From Kitasatospora kifunensis (GTDB lineage Bacteria; Actinomycetota; Actinomycetes; Streptomycetales; Streptomycetaceae), in contig NZ_JACHJV010000001.1 in NCBI RefSeq assembly GCF_014203855.1, positions 3,720,001 to 3,784,000 of the forward strand: DNA of 64,000 nucleotides, given 5' to 3'. Below, in pieces: positions 36,995 to 45,557 of this stretch. The notes under the pieces were generated by a model. It searched no databases. It saw only the letters and a program-made list of their open reading frames with translations, and was not told the DNA's origin. A program made the translations under genes and the position numbers. Positions within the stretch are counted from its first letter, which is position 1, and every line of letters starts with the position of its first letter.

Positions 36995-37696
36995 TCAGTC
37001 GCGCAGGAGCGCACGCAGGTCGGTGATCTCCGCCGCGTTCAAGCCGTGCGCCAGCAGGTACCCCTCGGCGCTGCCGTGCCGCTCGCGGATCCGCTCCAGC
37101 GCGCCGGTGAGCAACTCGCCCGGCACGGCCTTGGTCAGGCGGGTCACGCCCTCCGGGTCCACGTACTCCAGCGGTCCGTCGAGCACGCCGAGGCCCTCGT
37201 TGGAGAGCAGGTAGTCCGCGACGATCTCGTCCTCGGGCACGCCCAACAGCTCGAGCAGCAGGGCGATCAGGATGCCGGTGCGGTCCCGGCCGATCGCACA
37301 GTGCACCAGGGCGGGCAGCGTCCGCGGTTCGAGCAGCCGGCGCAGCGCGGCGACGAAGCGCGGGCCGCCGGTGTCGACCATCAGCGCGTAGGTCTGCGTG
37401 GCCGGCGTGCCGTAGTGGTAGGAGCCGTCCTGCGGCAGGATCGGGAAGTTGGCCAGCACGACGTCCAGGTCGTACGTACGGTCCGGACGGTCGACCAGGT
37501 CGATCGGGTCGCGCAGGTCGAACACCGTACGCAGACCGAACTTGGCCAGCACGCGGGCACCCTCCTCGGTCAACTCGCCGAGCCAGGCGGACCGGTAGAG
37601 CAGCCCGGGGCGGACCGCACCGAGTCCACCGAGATCGCGCAGATTGCGTAGGCCGGATACCGCCAGGAGCCGGGAACCGCTCAGCTGTTCGTCCAT
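36995..37696 (-). CDS. tyrosine/dual-specificity protein phosphatase
   Basis: 233 residues. P-loop VHCAIGRDRTGILIALLLEL contains the catalytic Cys and Arg (HCx5R) with the GRDRTG form typical of the bacterial Y_phosphatase3 (LipA/MptpB-like) family; N-terminal NLRDLGG motif also fits. These act on phosphotyrosine or phosphoinositide substrates. Cytosolic. It overlaps the upstream methyltransferase gene by 16 bp, so both are one operon. Confidence 0.9.
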   Translation of the reverse strand: MDEQLSGSRLLAVSGLRNLRDLGGLGAVRPGLLYRSAWLGELTEEGARVLAKFGLRTVFDLRDPIDLVDRPDRTYDLDVVLANFPILPQDGSYHYGTPATQTYALMVDTGGPRFVAALRRLLEPRTLPALVHCAIGRDRTGILIALLLELLGVPEDEIVADYLLSNEGLGVLDGPLEYVDPEGVTRLTKAVPGELLTGALERIRERHGSAEGYLLAHGLNAAEITDLRALLRD

Positions 37697-38388
37697 GGGA
37701 CCGCACGGTAGCGGTGATGGCGGGTCAGCGCGAGTACGTACCGGCGCCGACCGTCGCCCGGGGCGCGCACGGTGCGCAGCTCGCTGCGCACCCCGTGCCT
37801 GCCGAGCGCCTCGCGCAGCCGGGGCAGCCGCGGGCTGGGGCGGCTGGCGGCGTCGTGCAGCGGATGGACCAGCACCTCACCACCGGGAGCGGTGACCCGC
37901 ACCAGCTCCAGCAGGGCGGCCAACTGGTCGTCCTGGGAGAAGCGTTCGGGGTAGGCGAAGAGCAGGTAGGAGCTGAGCGTGAGGGCGAAGCTGGCGTCGG
38001 CGAAGGGCAGCGCGGGCAGCGCGGCGGCCACGTAGTCACCGGGGTGGGCGGCCCGGTCGGCGGCGAAGAGCCGGCGGGCCCGGTCCCAGCTGCGCAGGTA
38101 CTTCTCGTACGGCAGGTGGCGCGGGCTCAGGTAGCGGGCGGGGGCGGCGGGCATCGCGCGGGCCATGGTCTGCCGGGCGGCCTCGGCGCGGGCCAGCAGC
38201 TCGGCGCCCGGCTCGGCGTAGGCGGGGTCGGCGGCCAGTACCCGGCAGCCGAGCGCGCGGGCCTCGGCGACCAGCGCGGCCGCGCCGCCGGGGCAGTCGA
38301 GCACCGGGCCGGGCAGCGCGCGCAGTCCCGCGCGGGTCAGGCCGAAGAAGCCGCAGTACTCGTCCAGCGACCGGGAGCTGATCAACAT
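37681..38388 (-). CDS. SAM-dependent methyltransferase
   Basis: 235 residues. PGPVLDCPGGAAALVAEARA resembles motif I, ADPAYAEPG motif II, FADASFALTLSSYLLFAYPE the post-I region with LFAYPERF similar to small-molecule methyltransferases. Substrate unknown. An ATG at 38388 is used; the translation is coupled to the downstream phosphatase through a 16-bp overlap. Confidence 0.78.
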   Translation of the reverse strand: MLISSRSLDEYCGFFGLTRAGLRALPGPVLDCPGGAAALVAEARALGCRVLAADPAYAEPGAELLARAEAARQTMARAMPAAPARYLSPRHLPYEKYLRSWDRARRLFAADRAAHPGDYVAAALPALPFADASFALTLSSYLLFAYPERFSQDDQLAALLELVRVTAPGGEVLVHPLHDAASRPSPRLPRLREALGRHGVRSELRTVRAPGDGRRRYVLALTRHHRYRAVPWTNS

Positions 38389-38467
38389 GACCCCACCCGA
38401 ACATGCCGCCGCCCACCACGCACCCGCAGTGAGCGGTGGGCGGTAGGCGGTAGACGGCGGCAGTCCG

Positions 38468-39196
38468 TCAGCCGCGCAGCAGCGCCCAGGCGGCGCCCCG
38501 CGAGACGTTGGTCAGCAGGTGGGTCACCCGGGCGGTGACGAAGAGCAGCAGGATGCCCACCAGCGAGGCGCCGCCCACCTGCCAGAAGTGCGAAAGGTAG
38601 TAGTCGTGCTGCACGCCGTTCACCGTGTAGTTGAACAGCTGCGCGCCGGGCCGGTTGGTGTAGGTCGGGAAGACCCAGTTGTAGGCCGGCAGCAGCGCCA
38701 GCGCAAGCCCGACGGCCCACAGAACGACGGTCAGGACGAAGCTGAAGACGTGCCAGGGCAGCATCACCACGTGGTAGGCCACCGCCTTCCAGCCCGCCGG
38801 GTCGCACAGCTGCCCCGTGATCCTGGCCCAGAACCCGTCCCGGGCCGGCTGCACCGGGCGCGGTGCCGCCAGCCGCACGCCCAGCTGCCGGGCCACCCGG
38901 CCGCGCTCGACCGCGCCCAGGCCGCGGGCGCCGGCCAGCAGCAGCGCGAGGACCGGCAGGCCCAGGAAGGTCATCACGGTGCCCACGCCGGCGGCGAAGA
39001 GCGGGAGGGTCCAGACGAAGCCGATGATCGCGGTGAAGAGCGAGGTGAGGATGTAGCCGAACTCGCGGTAGGTCTCGCGGGCGAAGGGGCCACGCCAGAA
39101 GTAGGGCACCTCGAACTGCTCGTCCCGGCCGTCGGCGTCGTCGTACGCACCGGGCGCGGCGTCGAAGTAGGCACTCGGGGCGGAGTTCGTCGTCAT
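38468..39196 (-). CDS. stand-alone putative sensor-domain membrane protein
   Basis: 242 residues with four hydrophobic segments in two pairs (FGYILTSLFTAIIGFVWTLP, VGTVMTFLGLPVLALLLAGA, VVMLPWHVFSFVLTVVLWAV and GGASLVGILLLFVTARVTHL). The first pair and the following ARGLGAVERGRVARQLG match the putative sensor domain (PF13796 as I remember it) usually fused to histidine kinases, here without a kinase. The ATG at 39196 is chosen over the GTG at 39205. Function unknown; no kinase or regulator is adjacent. Confidence 0.75.
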   Translation of the reverse strand: MTTNSAPSAYFDAAPGAYDDADGRDEQFEVPYFWRGPFARETYREFGYILTSLFTAIIGFVWTLPLFAAGVGTVMTFLGLPVLALLLAGARGLGAVERGRVARQLGVRLAAPRPVQPARDGFWARITGQLCDPAGWKAVAYHVVMLPWHVFSFVLTVVLWAVGLALALLPAYNWVFPTYTNRPGAQLFNYTVNGVQHDYYLSHFWQVGGASLVGILLLFVTARVTHLLTNVSRGAAWALLRG

Positions 39197-39327
39197 GCTG
39201 ACCACTGTGCCCGCTCGCGCGCCCTCGCCGGTATGCGGCTGCCCCGCGAACCCGGGGTGGGGTTAACCCCACCCCCGGCGCCGCCGCCGGTCCGGTCCCG
39301 GGGCTCGCAGCGGGTTACGGTACCTGG

Positions 39328-40236
39328 ATGGACCAGGACGACCTGCGGCTCGCACCCCGACCGCACACCGCTGAGCTGCTGCGATGGGCCGAGGCGCAGG
39401 GGCTCGCGCCGGTGCCCGAGGAGGCGGTGGCGACGGTGCTGACGCTGCTCGAACTGGGCGACGCCCAGCTGCACGACGGCTTCCCCGAGCTGACCTCCCC
39501 GCTGCTCCAGGAACTGCTGTACGAGAGGCTCCACCTCTACGTGCAGCCGCCGCAGGACCAGCCGCCGCTCGCCTACGGCGCCGCCGTGCGGTTGCTGATC
39601 GACCACCAGCGGGCGGCCAAGCGGCTCAACGCCAAGCGGCAGCAGCGCCTGCACGAGGAGGCCGACTGGCAGGGCGAGCTGCTGGCCGGACTGCTGCGCC
39701 AGCCGCACCTGCTGACCTGGCCCCGGCTCTACACCCTGCTGCTGCGCGAGGCCGGGGTCGACACCGCCGACCCGGCGGCGGTGCGGGCCTGGCTGGAGGG
39801 GTTCCGCACGCTGGACGAGCCGACCCGGATCGCCACCTTCACGGCGGTGGCCGGTCTTGACCAGCCCGAGGGCGAGGAGGGCTGGACCGAGGGCGTGCTG
39901 CTCTCGATCGGCATGGCCACCGACGGGGCCCGGCTGCTGGTGGAGAACCGCCTGATGCAACGCAGCTACCGCAACCTGGCCGGACTCAACGCGCTGGGCC
40001 TGCCGATGCCGACCGAACTCGCCGGCGACTTCCCGGCCTTCGAGGCGGCCGTGCAGGCCGAGGCGCTGCGACTGCTCGGCGAGTGGACCGTGCCCGGACT
40101 GCCGGAGCTGCTGCTGACGGAGTACCAGGACCTGGCTCCGGAGCCGGGCGCCGCCGAGGTGGACGGCTACATCGTGCGGCGCGGGCTGGTGGAGCTGCCG
40201 GACATCGGACAGTGGTCGGAAAGCGCCGAGTCGTAG
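39328..40236 (+). CDS. hypothetical protein, leaderless
   Basis: 302 residues, soluble, alpha-helical, no recognised domain; conserved-looking segments are TWPRLYTLLLREAGVDTADP and EGVLLSIGMATDGARLLVEN. The ATG at 39328 has no ribosome binding site but TACGGT ends about 7 nt upstream, matching a -10 for a leaderless transcript. It is divergent from the sensor-domain gene and followed by a tandem-repeat spacer. Confidence 0.75.
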   Translation: MDQDDLRLAPRPHTAELLRWAEAQGLAPVPEEAVATVLTLLELGDAQLHDGFPELTSPLLQELLYERLHLYVQPPQDQPPLAYGAAVRLLIDHQRAAKRLNAKRQQRLHEEADWQGELLAGLLRQPHLLTWPRLYTLLLREAGVDTADPAAVRAWLEGFRTLDEPTRIATFTAVAGLDQPEGEEGWTEGVLLSIGMATDGARLLVENRLMQRSYRNLAGLNALGLPMPTELAGDFPAFEAAVQAEALRLLGEWTVPGLPELLLTEYQDLAPEPGAAEVDGYIVRRGLVELPDIGQWSESAES

Positions 40237-40238
40237 CT

Positions 40239-40307
40239 CGCGCCTTCCAGGGGTCCGCGCCCTCTAGGGGGTTCGCGCCTTCCAGGAGTTCGTGCCTGCT
40301 AGGCGGT
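40239..40307. repeat. 17-18-bp tandem repeat, 4 units
   Basis: Units starting cgcgccttccagggg at 40239, 40256, 40274 and 40291 (last one diverged). The array lies between convergent genes and includes the stop codon of the M23 gene. Confidence 0.75.
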
Positions 40308-41276
40308 GGCGCCGTGCGCGGCCAGCCAGGCGGCCGGATCGACCGGGGCGCCGCCGCCCGGGCGGACCTCCAGGTGCAGGTGCGGCCCGGTGACGTTGCC
40401 CGTCGCGCCGACCTTGCCGAGCACCGTGCCGGGGGCGACCTGACCGCCGGTCACGGCGATCGAGGCCAGGTGGCAGTACCAGAGCTCGGTGCCGTCCGGC
40501 AGGGTCTGGATGACCCGGTAGCCGTAGGCGCCGGACCAGCCGGCCGAGCTGACGGTGCCGCCGCTGACCGCGCCGACCGGGGTGCCGGCGGCAGCGGCGA
40601 AGTCCAGGCCGGTGTGCAGGTTCGCCCAGTGCGAGCCGGCCTGGGCGTAGCGGCCGGTCAGGGTGTACTTGGCGAGCGGCAGACGGGCGGTGAACTGCGC
40701 GGCGGCCTTGGGCTGTTCGGCCTTGGCCTGGTCAGCCTGCGCGGCCTGCTCCGCCGCCTTGGCCTTGGCGGCCTGCTCGGCGGCTTCCTTGACGGCCTGC
40801 TCGCGGGCGGCCTGCTCCTGCGCAGCCTGTTCCTTCGCGGCCTGGGCGGCGGCCTCGGCCTGGGCCCGAGCGGCCGCCTCCGCCTGGGTCGCACGCTTGG
40901 CGGCGGCCTCGTTGGCGGCTTCGAGCCGGGCGGCCTCCTCGGCGGCGGTGCGCCGGTGGTCGGCCTGCTGCTGGATCCGGGCGGCGAGCGCGAGGCCCGG
41001 GTCCGCGGCGCCGTCGAGCAGCGTCGGGGCGTCCTGGTCGGGAGCGGTGAGTGCGGGGGCGGGCGCGGGTGCCGGGGTGGCGGCGGCCGCGGCGGTGGCC
41101 GACAGGCCGGTGGCGCCGAGCGCGGCGGCCATCGCGGTGACGCCCAGGACCGGAGCGCCGGCTCGCGCCTGGCGGGGCACCCGGTGCCGGGCGGGGTCCG
41201 CCGTCGCGCCGGGGTGGTCGAGCAGGCCGGTGGTGCCCGCTTCGGTGCGGCTCTCCGGGGAGTGCGTCAACGCCAC
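40299..41276 (-). CDS. secreted M23 (LytM-type) peptidoglycan endopeptidase
   Basis: 325 residues. N-terminal secretion-type segment GAPVLGVTAMAAALGATGLS, an Ala/Glu/Lys/Gln-rich coiled coil (about 85-200), and a C-terminal M23 domain with zinc ligands in NLHTGLDFAA and GPHLHLEVRPG. It cuts peptide cross-bridges of peptidoglycan outside the cell. The GTG at 41276 has aaaggagcgcgccccc upstream; the frame continues upstream through the riboswitch and is not coding there. Control by a ydaO-type c-di-AMP riboswitch in the leader is strongly suggested, which is known for wall hydrolases in actinobacteria. Confidence 0.92.
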   Translation of the reverse strand: MALTHSPESRTEAGTTGLLDHPGATADPARHRVPRQARAGAPVLGVTAMAAALGATGLSATAAAAATPAPAPAPALTAPDQDAPTLLDGAADPGLALAARIQQQADHRRTAAEEAARLEAANEAAAKRATQAEAAARAQAEAAAQAAKEQAAQEQAAREQAVKEAAEQAAKAKAAEQAAQADQAKAEQPKAAAQFTARLPLAKYTLTGRYAQAGSHWANLHTGLDFAAAAGTPVGAVSGGTVSSAGWSGAYGYRVIQTLPDGTELWYCHLASIAVTGGQVAPGTVLGKVGATGNVTGPHLHLEVRPGGGAPVDPAAWLAAHGATA

Positions 41277-41300
41277 GGGGGCGCGCTCCTTTCCTTCCCT

Positions 41301-41456
41301 CTCGCCTACCGGGTTAGCTGACGGGTTCGGAGCAGGAAGGTCTCCTACGGTCCGACCTGGGCCGATCCGGCCCAAGACGTTCCGATTCACCCCAAGGAAC
41401 GGTGGTTCCCCGGCTCCCCGACCCAACCCGAAGGCCAGGTCCGTGGATTAGGCGAC
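41301..41456 (-). promoter_or_regulatory. ydaO-yuaA (c-di-AMP) riboswitch
   Basis: The minus strand shows the class landmarks in order: CGCCTAATCC, AACCACCGTTCCTTGGGGTG AAT, GTAGGAGACCTTCCTGCTCC, GAACCCGTCAGCTAACCCGG and TAGGCG. CGCCTA near 41454 pairs with TAGGCG near 41301 to close the P1 helix. It ends 25 nt before the M23 start codon. In Streptomyces this riboswitch turns off wall hydrolase genes when c-di-AMP is high. Confidence 0.88.
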
Positions 41457-41660
41457 GGCGCACGGTGCCGTTTCGGGTACGGCGTTGCCGACCGCGCTGC
41501 GTTATCAAACGTTAATCCCAGGAGCGCGTGATTCCAAGCCGCTCCGATCGGATAGTCACATTCCCGAGACGTCATGCTCTCGTCATACACAGGGCCACCC
41601 AGGTCCGATCTGAGTAGTCGTACTCAGGTGCACGACAAGGAAGTTGGCCATCCTTCAGGC

Positions 41661-41951
41661 ATGACCTCCACCGTTGCACCGCGGACCACCTCCGCCTATT
41701 ACGTGCAGGCGATCCTCTCCTTCGCACTCTCCGCCGGCGGCCTGGCCGTGGGTATCGCCTATCTGCCCGTCAGTTCCTGGATGCGGGCTTTCCTCGCGGT
41801 CGGCCTGCTCTACGCACTCACCTCCGCCTTCACGCTCGCCAAGGTGATCCGGGACCGGCAGGAGGCCGGGGAGATCGTCACCCGGGTCGACCAGGCCCGC
41901 CTGGAGAAGCTGCTCGCCGAGCACGACCCGTTCCGCACCGAGGGGCCCTAG
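41661..41951 (+). CDS. YiaA/YiaB-family membrane protein
   Basis: 96 residues with two membrane helices (VQAILSFALSAGGLAVGIAY and MRAFLAVGLLYALTSAFTLA) and a charged C-terminal tail RVDQARLEKLLAEHDPFR, all typical of the actinobacterial YiaA/YiaB two-helix domain. Function unknown. The ATG at 41661 is used; upstream in-frame codons overlap a spacer. No ribosome binding site stands out (ggaagttggcc about 12 nt upstream). Confidence 0.82.
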   Translation: MTSTVAPRTTSAYYVQAILSFALSAGGLAVGIAYLPVSSWMRAFLAVGLLYALTSAFTLAKVIRDRQEAGEIVTRVDQARLEKLLAEHDPFRTEGP

Positions 41952-41984
41952 CTCGGAGGGCTGCGAGCCGACCGGCGGGAAGGG

Positions 41985-42013
41985 TTGACGGCTAAGGCTA
42001 TTAGCCATAGCTT
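41985..42013 (+). promoter_or_regulatory. promoter with overlapping operator for the hydrolase-TetR operon
   Basis: TTGACG (41985-41990) and TAGCTT (42008-42013) with a 17-bp spacer. The inverted repeat ggctaa-ggcta-ttagcc (41990-42006) fills the spacer and a second one (ggctat/atagc) overlaps its right half. A repressor bound here would block polymerase; the TetR gene at the end of the operon is the likely binder. Confidence 0.6.
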
Positions 42014-42067
42014 TGTGGCTGTCGGCAGGCCGCCGGCACCCACCGTTCGCCAGGCCAGGAGGTCGCC

Positions 42068-42904
42068 ATGAACACCACCACCGCCCCGCAGACCCAGTAC
42101 CTCCAACTCCCCGGCGGCACCATCGCCTTCGACGACACGCTCGGCACCGCAGCCGAGGGCAGCACCCCGGTCGTGCTGCTGCCCGGCATGCTCGAACCCC
42201 GCGCCAGCTTCCGCTACCTGCACCCGCTGCTGACCGCCGCCGGGCAGCGCGTGATCACCGTGGACCTGCGCGGCCTCGGCGAGTCCTCCCTCGCCTGGGA
42301 CGACTACTCCCCCGCCGCACTCGCCGAGGACGTGGTCGCCCTGCTCGACCACCTGAAGATCGACCGGGCCATCCTGGTCGGCCACTCCTACACCGGCGCC
42401 ACCGTGCTGAAGGTCGCCACCACCGCGCCCGCGAAGGTGGCCGGGATCGTCCTGCTGAACGCCTTCGTCGAGCAGCCCGAGGCGGGCGCGTTCAAGCGGG
42501 CGATGGTCCACGCCCTGGGCACCTGCGTGATCCACTTCCCGAAGTTCTGGGGCTTCTACCTCAACAAGATCGCGTTCCCGACCACCAAGCCGGCCGACCA
42601 CAGCGAGTACATCGCCCGCCAGGTCCAGGCGGCGCGCACCCCCGGACGCAAGCAGGCCACCCGCGGCTACGCCCGGGGCAACTCCGCGCCGGTCGGCTGG
42701 ACCGAGGGCGTGCGCTGCCCCGCGCTGGTGGTGATGGGCGGCAAGGACCCCGACTTCACCGACCCGGAGCTGGTGGCGAACCGCCAGGCGGCCGCGCTGA
42801 ACGCCCGTAAGGTGATGATCGACGGCGCCGGGCACTACTCGATGACGGACCACCCAGAGGCCACCGCCGCCGCCCTGCTCCCCTTCTTCACCGAGGTTGC
42901 CTGA
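42068..42904 (+). CDS. alpha/beta hydrolase, first gene of hydrolase-TetR operon
   Basis: 278 residues. Oxyanion segment VVLLPGMLEPRASF, nucleophile elbow ILVGHSYTGATVLKVATTAP, acid in VVMGGKDPDF, His in DGAGHYSMTDH. Substrate unknown. The start follows ggccaggaggtcgcc, a strong ribosome binding site. Its TGA overlaps the TetR ATG by one base pair of ATGA, so the two are coupled. Confidence 0.9.
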   Translation: MNTTTAPQTQYLQLPGGTIAFDDTLGTAAEGSTPVVLLPGMLEPRASFRYLHPLLTAAGQRVITVDLRGLGESSLAWDDYSPAALAEDVVALLDHLKIDRAILVGHSYTGATVLKVATTAPAKVAGIVLLNAFVEQPEAGAFKRAMVHALGTCVIHFPKFWGFYLNKIAFPTTKPADHSEYIARQVQAARTPGRKQATRGYARGNSAPVGWTEGVRCPALVVMGGKDPDFTDPELVANRQAAALNARKVMIDGAGHYSMTDHPEATAAALLPFFTEVA

Positions 42905-43503
42905 TGCCCCGCGCCGGACTCACCCCCGACCTCGTCGTCGACCACGCACTCGGCCTGATCGACGACGAGGGCCCCGACGCCCTGACCCTGGCCGGCGTGG
43001 CCACTCGGGCCAAGGTGGCCGCCCCCTCGCTCTACAAGCACGTGCCCGGCGGCCTCGCCGGACTGCGCCGACTGGTCGCGATCAGGGTCACCGGCGATCT
43101 GGCCGCCCGGCTCCAGCAGGCCACCGAGGGGCTGCGCGGGGACGCGGCCGTCGCCGCCCTGCTGCGCGCCTACCACGGCTACGCGATCGAGCACCCGCAC
43201 CGCTACGCCGCCCTGCCGCAGAGCCCCTCCGGTGCCGACGAGCCGCTGATCGGCGCGGCCACCGCGCTGGTCGGCGCGATCTTCCGGGTGCTGGAGGACT
43301 ACGGGATCGCCGACTCGGAGGCGGTGCACGCGGCCCGCACCGTGCGCGCCCTGTCGCACGGCTTCGCCTCGCTGACCATCGGCGGCGCCTTCCAGCTGCG
43401 CGAGGACCTGGAGGTGACCCAGGAGCGGCTGATCGCGCTGCTGACCAGCGGACTTCGGGCCTGGCCGACCGGCGGCAAGGCGGCCGGGAGCGAAGGCGGC
43501 TGA
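42904..43503 (+). CDS. TetR-family regulator with WHG-type C-terminal domain
   Basis: 199 residues. TPDLVVDHALGLIDDEGPDA, LTLAGVATRAKVAAPSLYKH form the TetR DNA-binding domain; VRALSHGFASLTIGGAFQ in the C-terminal domain is the WHG-type signature. Coupled to the upstream hydrolase; it probably represses its own operon through the inverted repeats at 41990-42013. Confidence 0.9.
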   Translation: MPRAGLTPDLVVDHALGLIDDEGPDALTLAGVATRAKVAAPSLYKHVPGGLAGLRRLVAIRVTGDLAARLQQATEGLRGDAAVAALLRAYHGYAIEHPHRYAALPQSPSGADEPLIGAATALVGAIFRVLEDYGIADSEAVHAARTVRALSHGFASLTIGGAFQLREDLEVTQERLIALLTSGLRAWPTGGKAAGSEGG

Positions 43504-43684
43504 ACCGGCACAGAACCCGCACAGCGCCGACCGAGAACCAGCAGGGAACCGGCGGAGAGCCGCCGCTGAGCCGCCGCTGGGCCGACCCGAGCCGGCGCCG
43601 AGCAACCGGCTGGTCAAGCTCTGGTCAATCCTCTCGCCAAACCTCTGGTCAGATCGTGGGCTGATCGGATAGCACTAAGAAAAA

Positions 43685-43698
43685 GGGACTAAAGTCCC
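43685..43698. promoter_or_regulatory. DosR/DevR (OsdR)-type box
   Basis: GGGACTAAAGTCCC is a perfect match to the core of the mycobacterial DosR motif TTSGGGACTWWAGTCCCSAA, flanked by aaaa on the left. Streptomyces has the DosR-like regulator OsdR. It lies 161 bp upstream of the ATG of the 80-residue ORF at 43860, in a 356-bp spacer that otherwise shows no gene. Confidence 0.6.
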
Positions 43699-43859
43699 AG
43701 CCGGTACGCAAACGGGCGGCCCTGAGCGATTCGCCGAGCGATTCTTCTTGGCGATTCGTCGCCGAACGAAGGTCAGAGTGCGGCCCACCCGGGTAGCAGC
43801 TAGCCGACGGCGTACCACCCGCGAGTTCGCTCGCGGCTCACCGCGAAGGACGAGGGCCC

Positions 43860-44102
43860 ATGACGCAGCCGACCACCGCCCACCGCGCGGCCCTCGGGAC
43901 CTCCCCCGCCGCGTTCCCCGCCCAGCGCACCACCGCCGCGCTCCCGCGGCCCGCCGCCCGCGCCTCGGCCGCCGGCCCCACCAGCACGGTGAGCGGCTGG
44001 AGTTCGTTGCGCCGTGGCCTGGCGATCGTGCGCGGTCTGCACTCGCTGCGCTCCGTCCCGGCCCGCCCCCAGCCAGGCTACGGGGAGTCGGACGGGCAGT
44101 AG
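43860..44102 (+). CDS. small hypothetical protein downstream of a DosR-type box
   Basis: 80 residues, rich in Ala/Arg/Pro/Ser, no membrane segment and no known domain; the best-ordered part is SGWSSLRRGLAIVRGLHSLR, a possible amphipathic helix. The ATG at 43860 has gaaggacgagggccc upstream. The gene stands alone between a TetR gene and the convergent MgtC gene. Its reality rests on the ribosome binding site and the upstream DosR box; an uncharacterised hypoxia or nitric-oxide-responsive small protein is a possibility. Confidence 0.45.
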   Translation: MTQPTTAHRAALGTSPAAFPAQRTTAALPRPAARASAAGPTSTVSGWSSLRRGLAIVRGLHSLRSVPARPQPGYGESDGQ

Positions 44103-44178
44103 CCCGCGACCCCGCGCCGGGCTCCGGCCGTGGACTCCGGCCGCCGCCCCGCCAGAGCCGCTGGAGCTGCTGGACGCG

Positions 44179-44913
44179 CTAAGTCAGCGCCTCAGGAGGT
44201 TCGGGGTCCTGGCGCTCCTCGGTGAGGTGCCAGTGCAGATCGCGGACGCCCGGCTCCAGCGACAGGCGGGTGATCAACTGCTCCATGGCGCGGGCCGGAT
44301 CGCCGGCGACCGCGACCGTGGCCCGCAGCTTGGTGGTGTGCTCGTCCTCGCGCCGGGCCCGCAGGCCGGTGGGGGTCAGACCCACGCCGGTCACGGCCTG
44401 CAGCAGCAGGGCGCGCAGCTGGGTCTCGGACTTGCGCTCGCAGACCAGGTAGATGCTGGCCCGCACGCCTTCGACGTCCGGGTCGTCCTGCGGCACCCGG
44501 TCCAGCAACCGGCCCGCCGGACGGAGCGTCAGATGGACCGCCAGCACGCCGAGGGTGCCGATCAGCGCGAAGAGCAGGTGCCCGGAGGCCGCCAGCACCC
44601 CGACGGCCGCCGAACACCAGAGGGTGGCGGCGGTGTTCAGGCCGCGCACGCTGGCGCCGTCGCGCAGGATCACCCCGCCGCCCAGGAAGCCGATGCCGGA
44701 GACCACATAGGAGGCGACCCGGGTGGTGGAACCAGGATCCAGCACCGAAGCGCTGTACAGCACGAAGAGCGTGGCCCCCGCCGCCACCAGCGCGTTGGTG
44801 CGCAGGCCCGCCATCCGGGCCCGCCACTGGCGCTCCACCCCGATCAACGCACCGCACCCGACGCCGACGGCGAGGCGAGTGACGAAGTCCAGGGTGCTCA
44901 GGGTGGCGGCCAC
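44179..44913 (-). CDS. MgtC/SapB-family membrane protein
   Basis: 244 residues. Hydrophobic N-terminal part with RLAVGVGCGALIGVERQWRA and VASYVVSGIGFLGGGVILRD, the MgtC/SapB signatures, four to five membrane helices, then a C-terminal ACT-like soluble domain. MgtC proteins affect Mg homeostasis and ATP synthase activity. The start is a GTG at 44913. Neighbouring genes do not indicate a specific role. Confidence 0.9.
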   Translation of the reverse strand: MAATLSTLDFVTRLAVGVGCGALIGVERQWRARMAGLRTNALVAAGATLFVLYSASVLDPGSTTRVASYVVSGIGFLGGGVILRDGASVRGLNTAATLWCSAAVGVLAASGHLLFALIGTLGVLAVHLTLRPAGRLLDRVPQDDPDVEGVRASIYLVCERKSETQLRALLLQAVTGVGLTPTGLRARREDEHTTKLRATVAVAGDPARAMEQLITRLSLEPGVRDLHWHLTEERQDPEPPEALT

Positions 44914-45013
44914 GGCCGCACTCTACGACGCGCGGCACTACGGATGGGGGACCCCGCACCACCGCCCCGGAGAACAGCTGGTGACGGGCGGCGGCCGACG
45001 TCGAGCGGGCCCC

Positions 45014-45493
45014 TCAGCCCCTGGGTGCCGCGCTCATCCGGGTGCTGATCGCGATCCGGTTCCACGCGTTGATGGTGGCGATGATCGAGATCAGCTGGGC
45101 CAGTTCACTCTGGTCGAAGTGGGCGGCGGCCTCCTGGTAGACCTCGTCCGGCACGTGGCCCTCGGTCAGCATGGTGACCGCCTCGGTCAGCGCCAGGGCG
45201 GCCCGCTCGCGGGCGGTGTAGTGCGGGGTCTCGCGCCAGGCGGCCAGCGCGTAGATCCGGTGCTCGGCCTCGCCGGCCTTGCGGGCGTCGGTGGTGTGCA
45301 TGTCGATGCAGAACGCGCAGCCGTTGATCATCGAGGCGTGGATCTTCACCAACTCGGCCAAGGCCGGGTCGATGCCGGCCTGGGAGGCCCCGGTGAGCTG
45401 GATCATGGCCTGGTAGACGCCTTCGGCCGCCTGGTGGAAGGCCAGGCGCGGGGCGGGAGCCGGAACGGTCTTCTGGTGGAGCGCGGTAGTCAT
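45014..45493 (-). CDS. carboxymuconolactone decarboxylase / AhpD-like protein
   Basis: 159 residues. KIHASMINGCAFCIDMHTTD contains the CxxC...H active site of AhpD-type alkylhydroperoxidases, and the YALAAWRETPHYTARERAAL helix is typical of the family. Probable peroxide defence or thiol reduction in the cytosol. The ATG at 45493 is chosen; the GTG at 45502 would add three residues. Confidence 0.9.
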   Translation of the reverse strand: MTTALHQKTVPAPAPRLAFHQAAEGVYQAMIQLTGASQAGIDPALAELVKIHASMINGCAFCIDMHTTDARKAGEAEHRIYALAAWRETPHYTARERAALALTEAVTMLTEGHVPDEVYQEAAAHFDQSELAQLISIIATINAWNRIAISTRMSAAPRG

Positions 45494-45557
45494 GCGAACC
45501 ACCCTAGTGACTGCCGGTCACCGATCGAGCACGCGACACGGGTGCTCTGAGTGCCAG

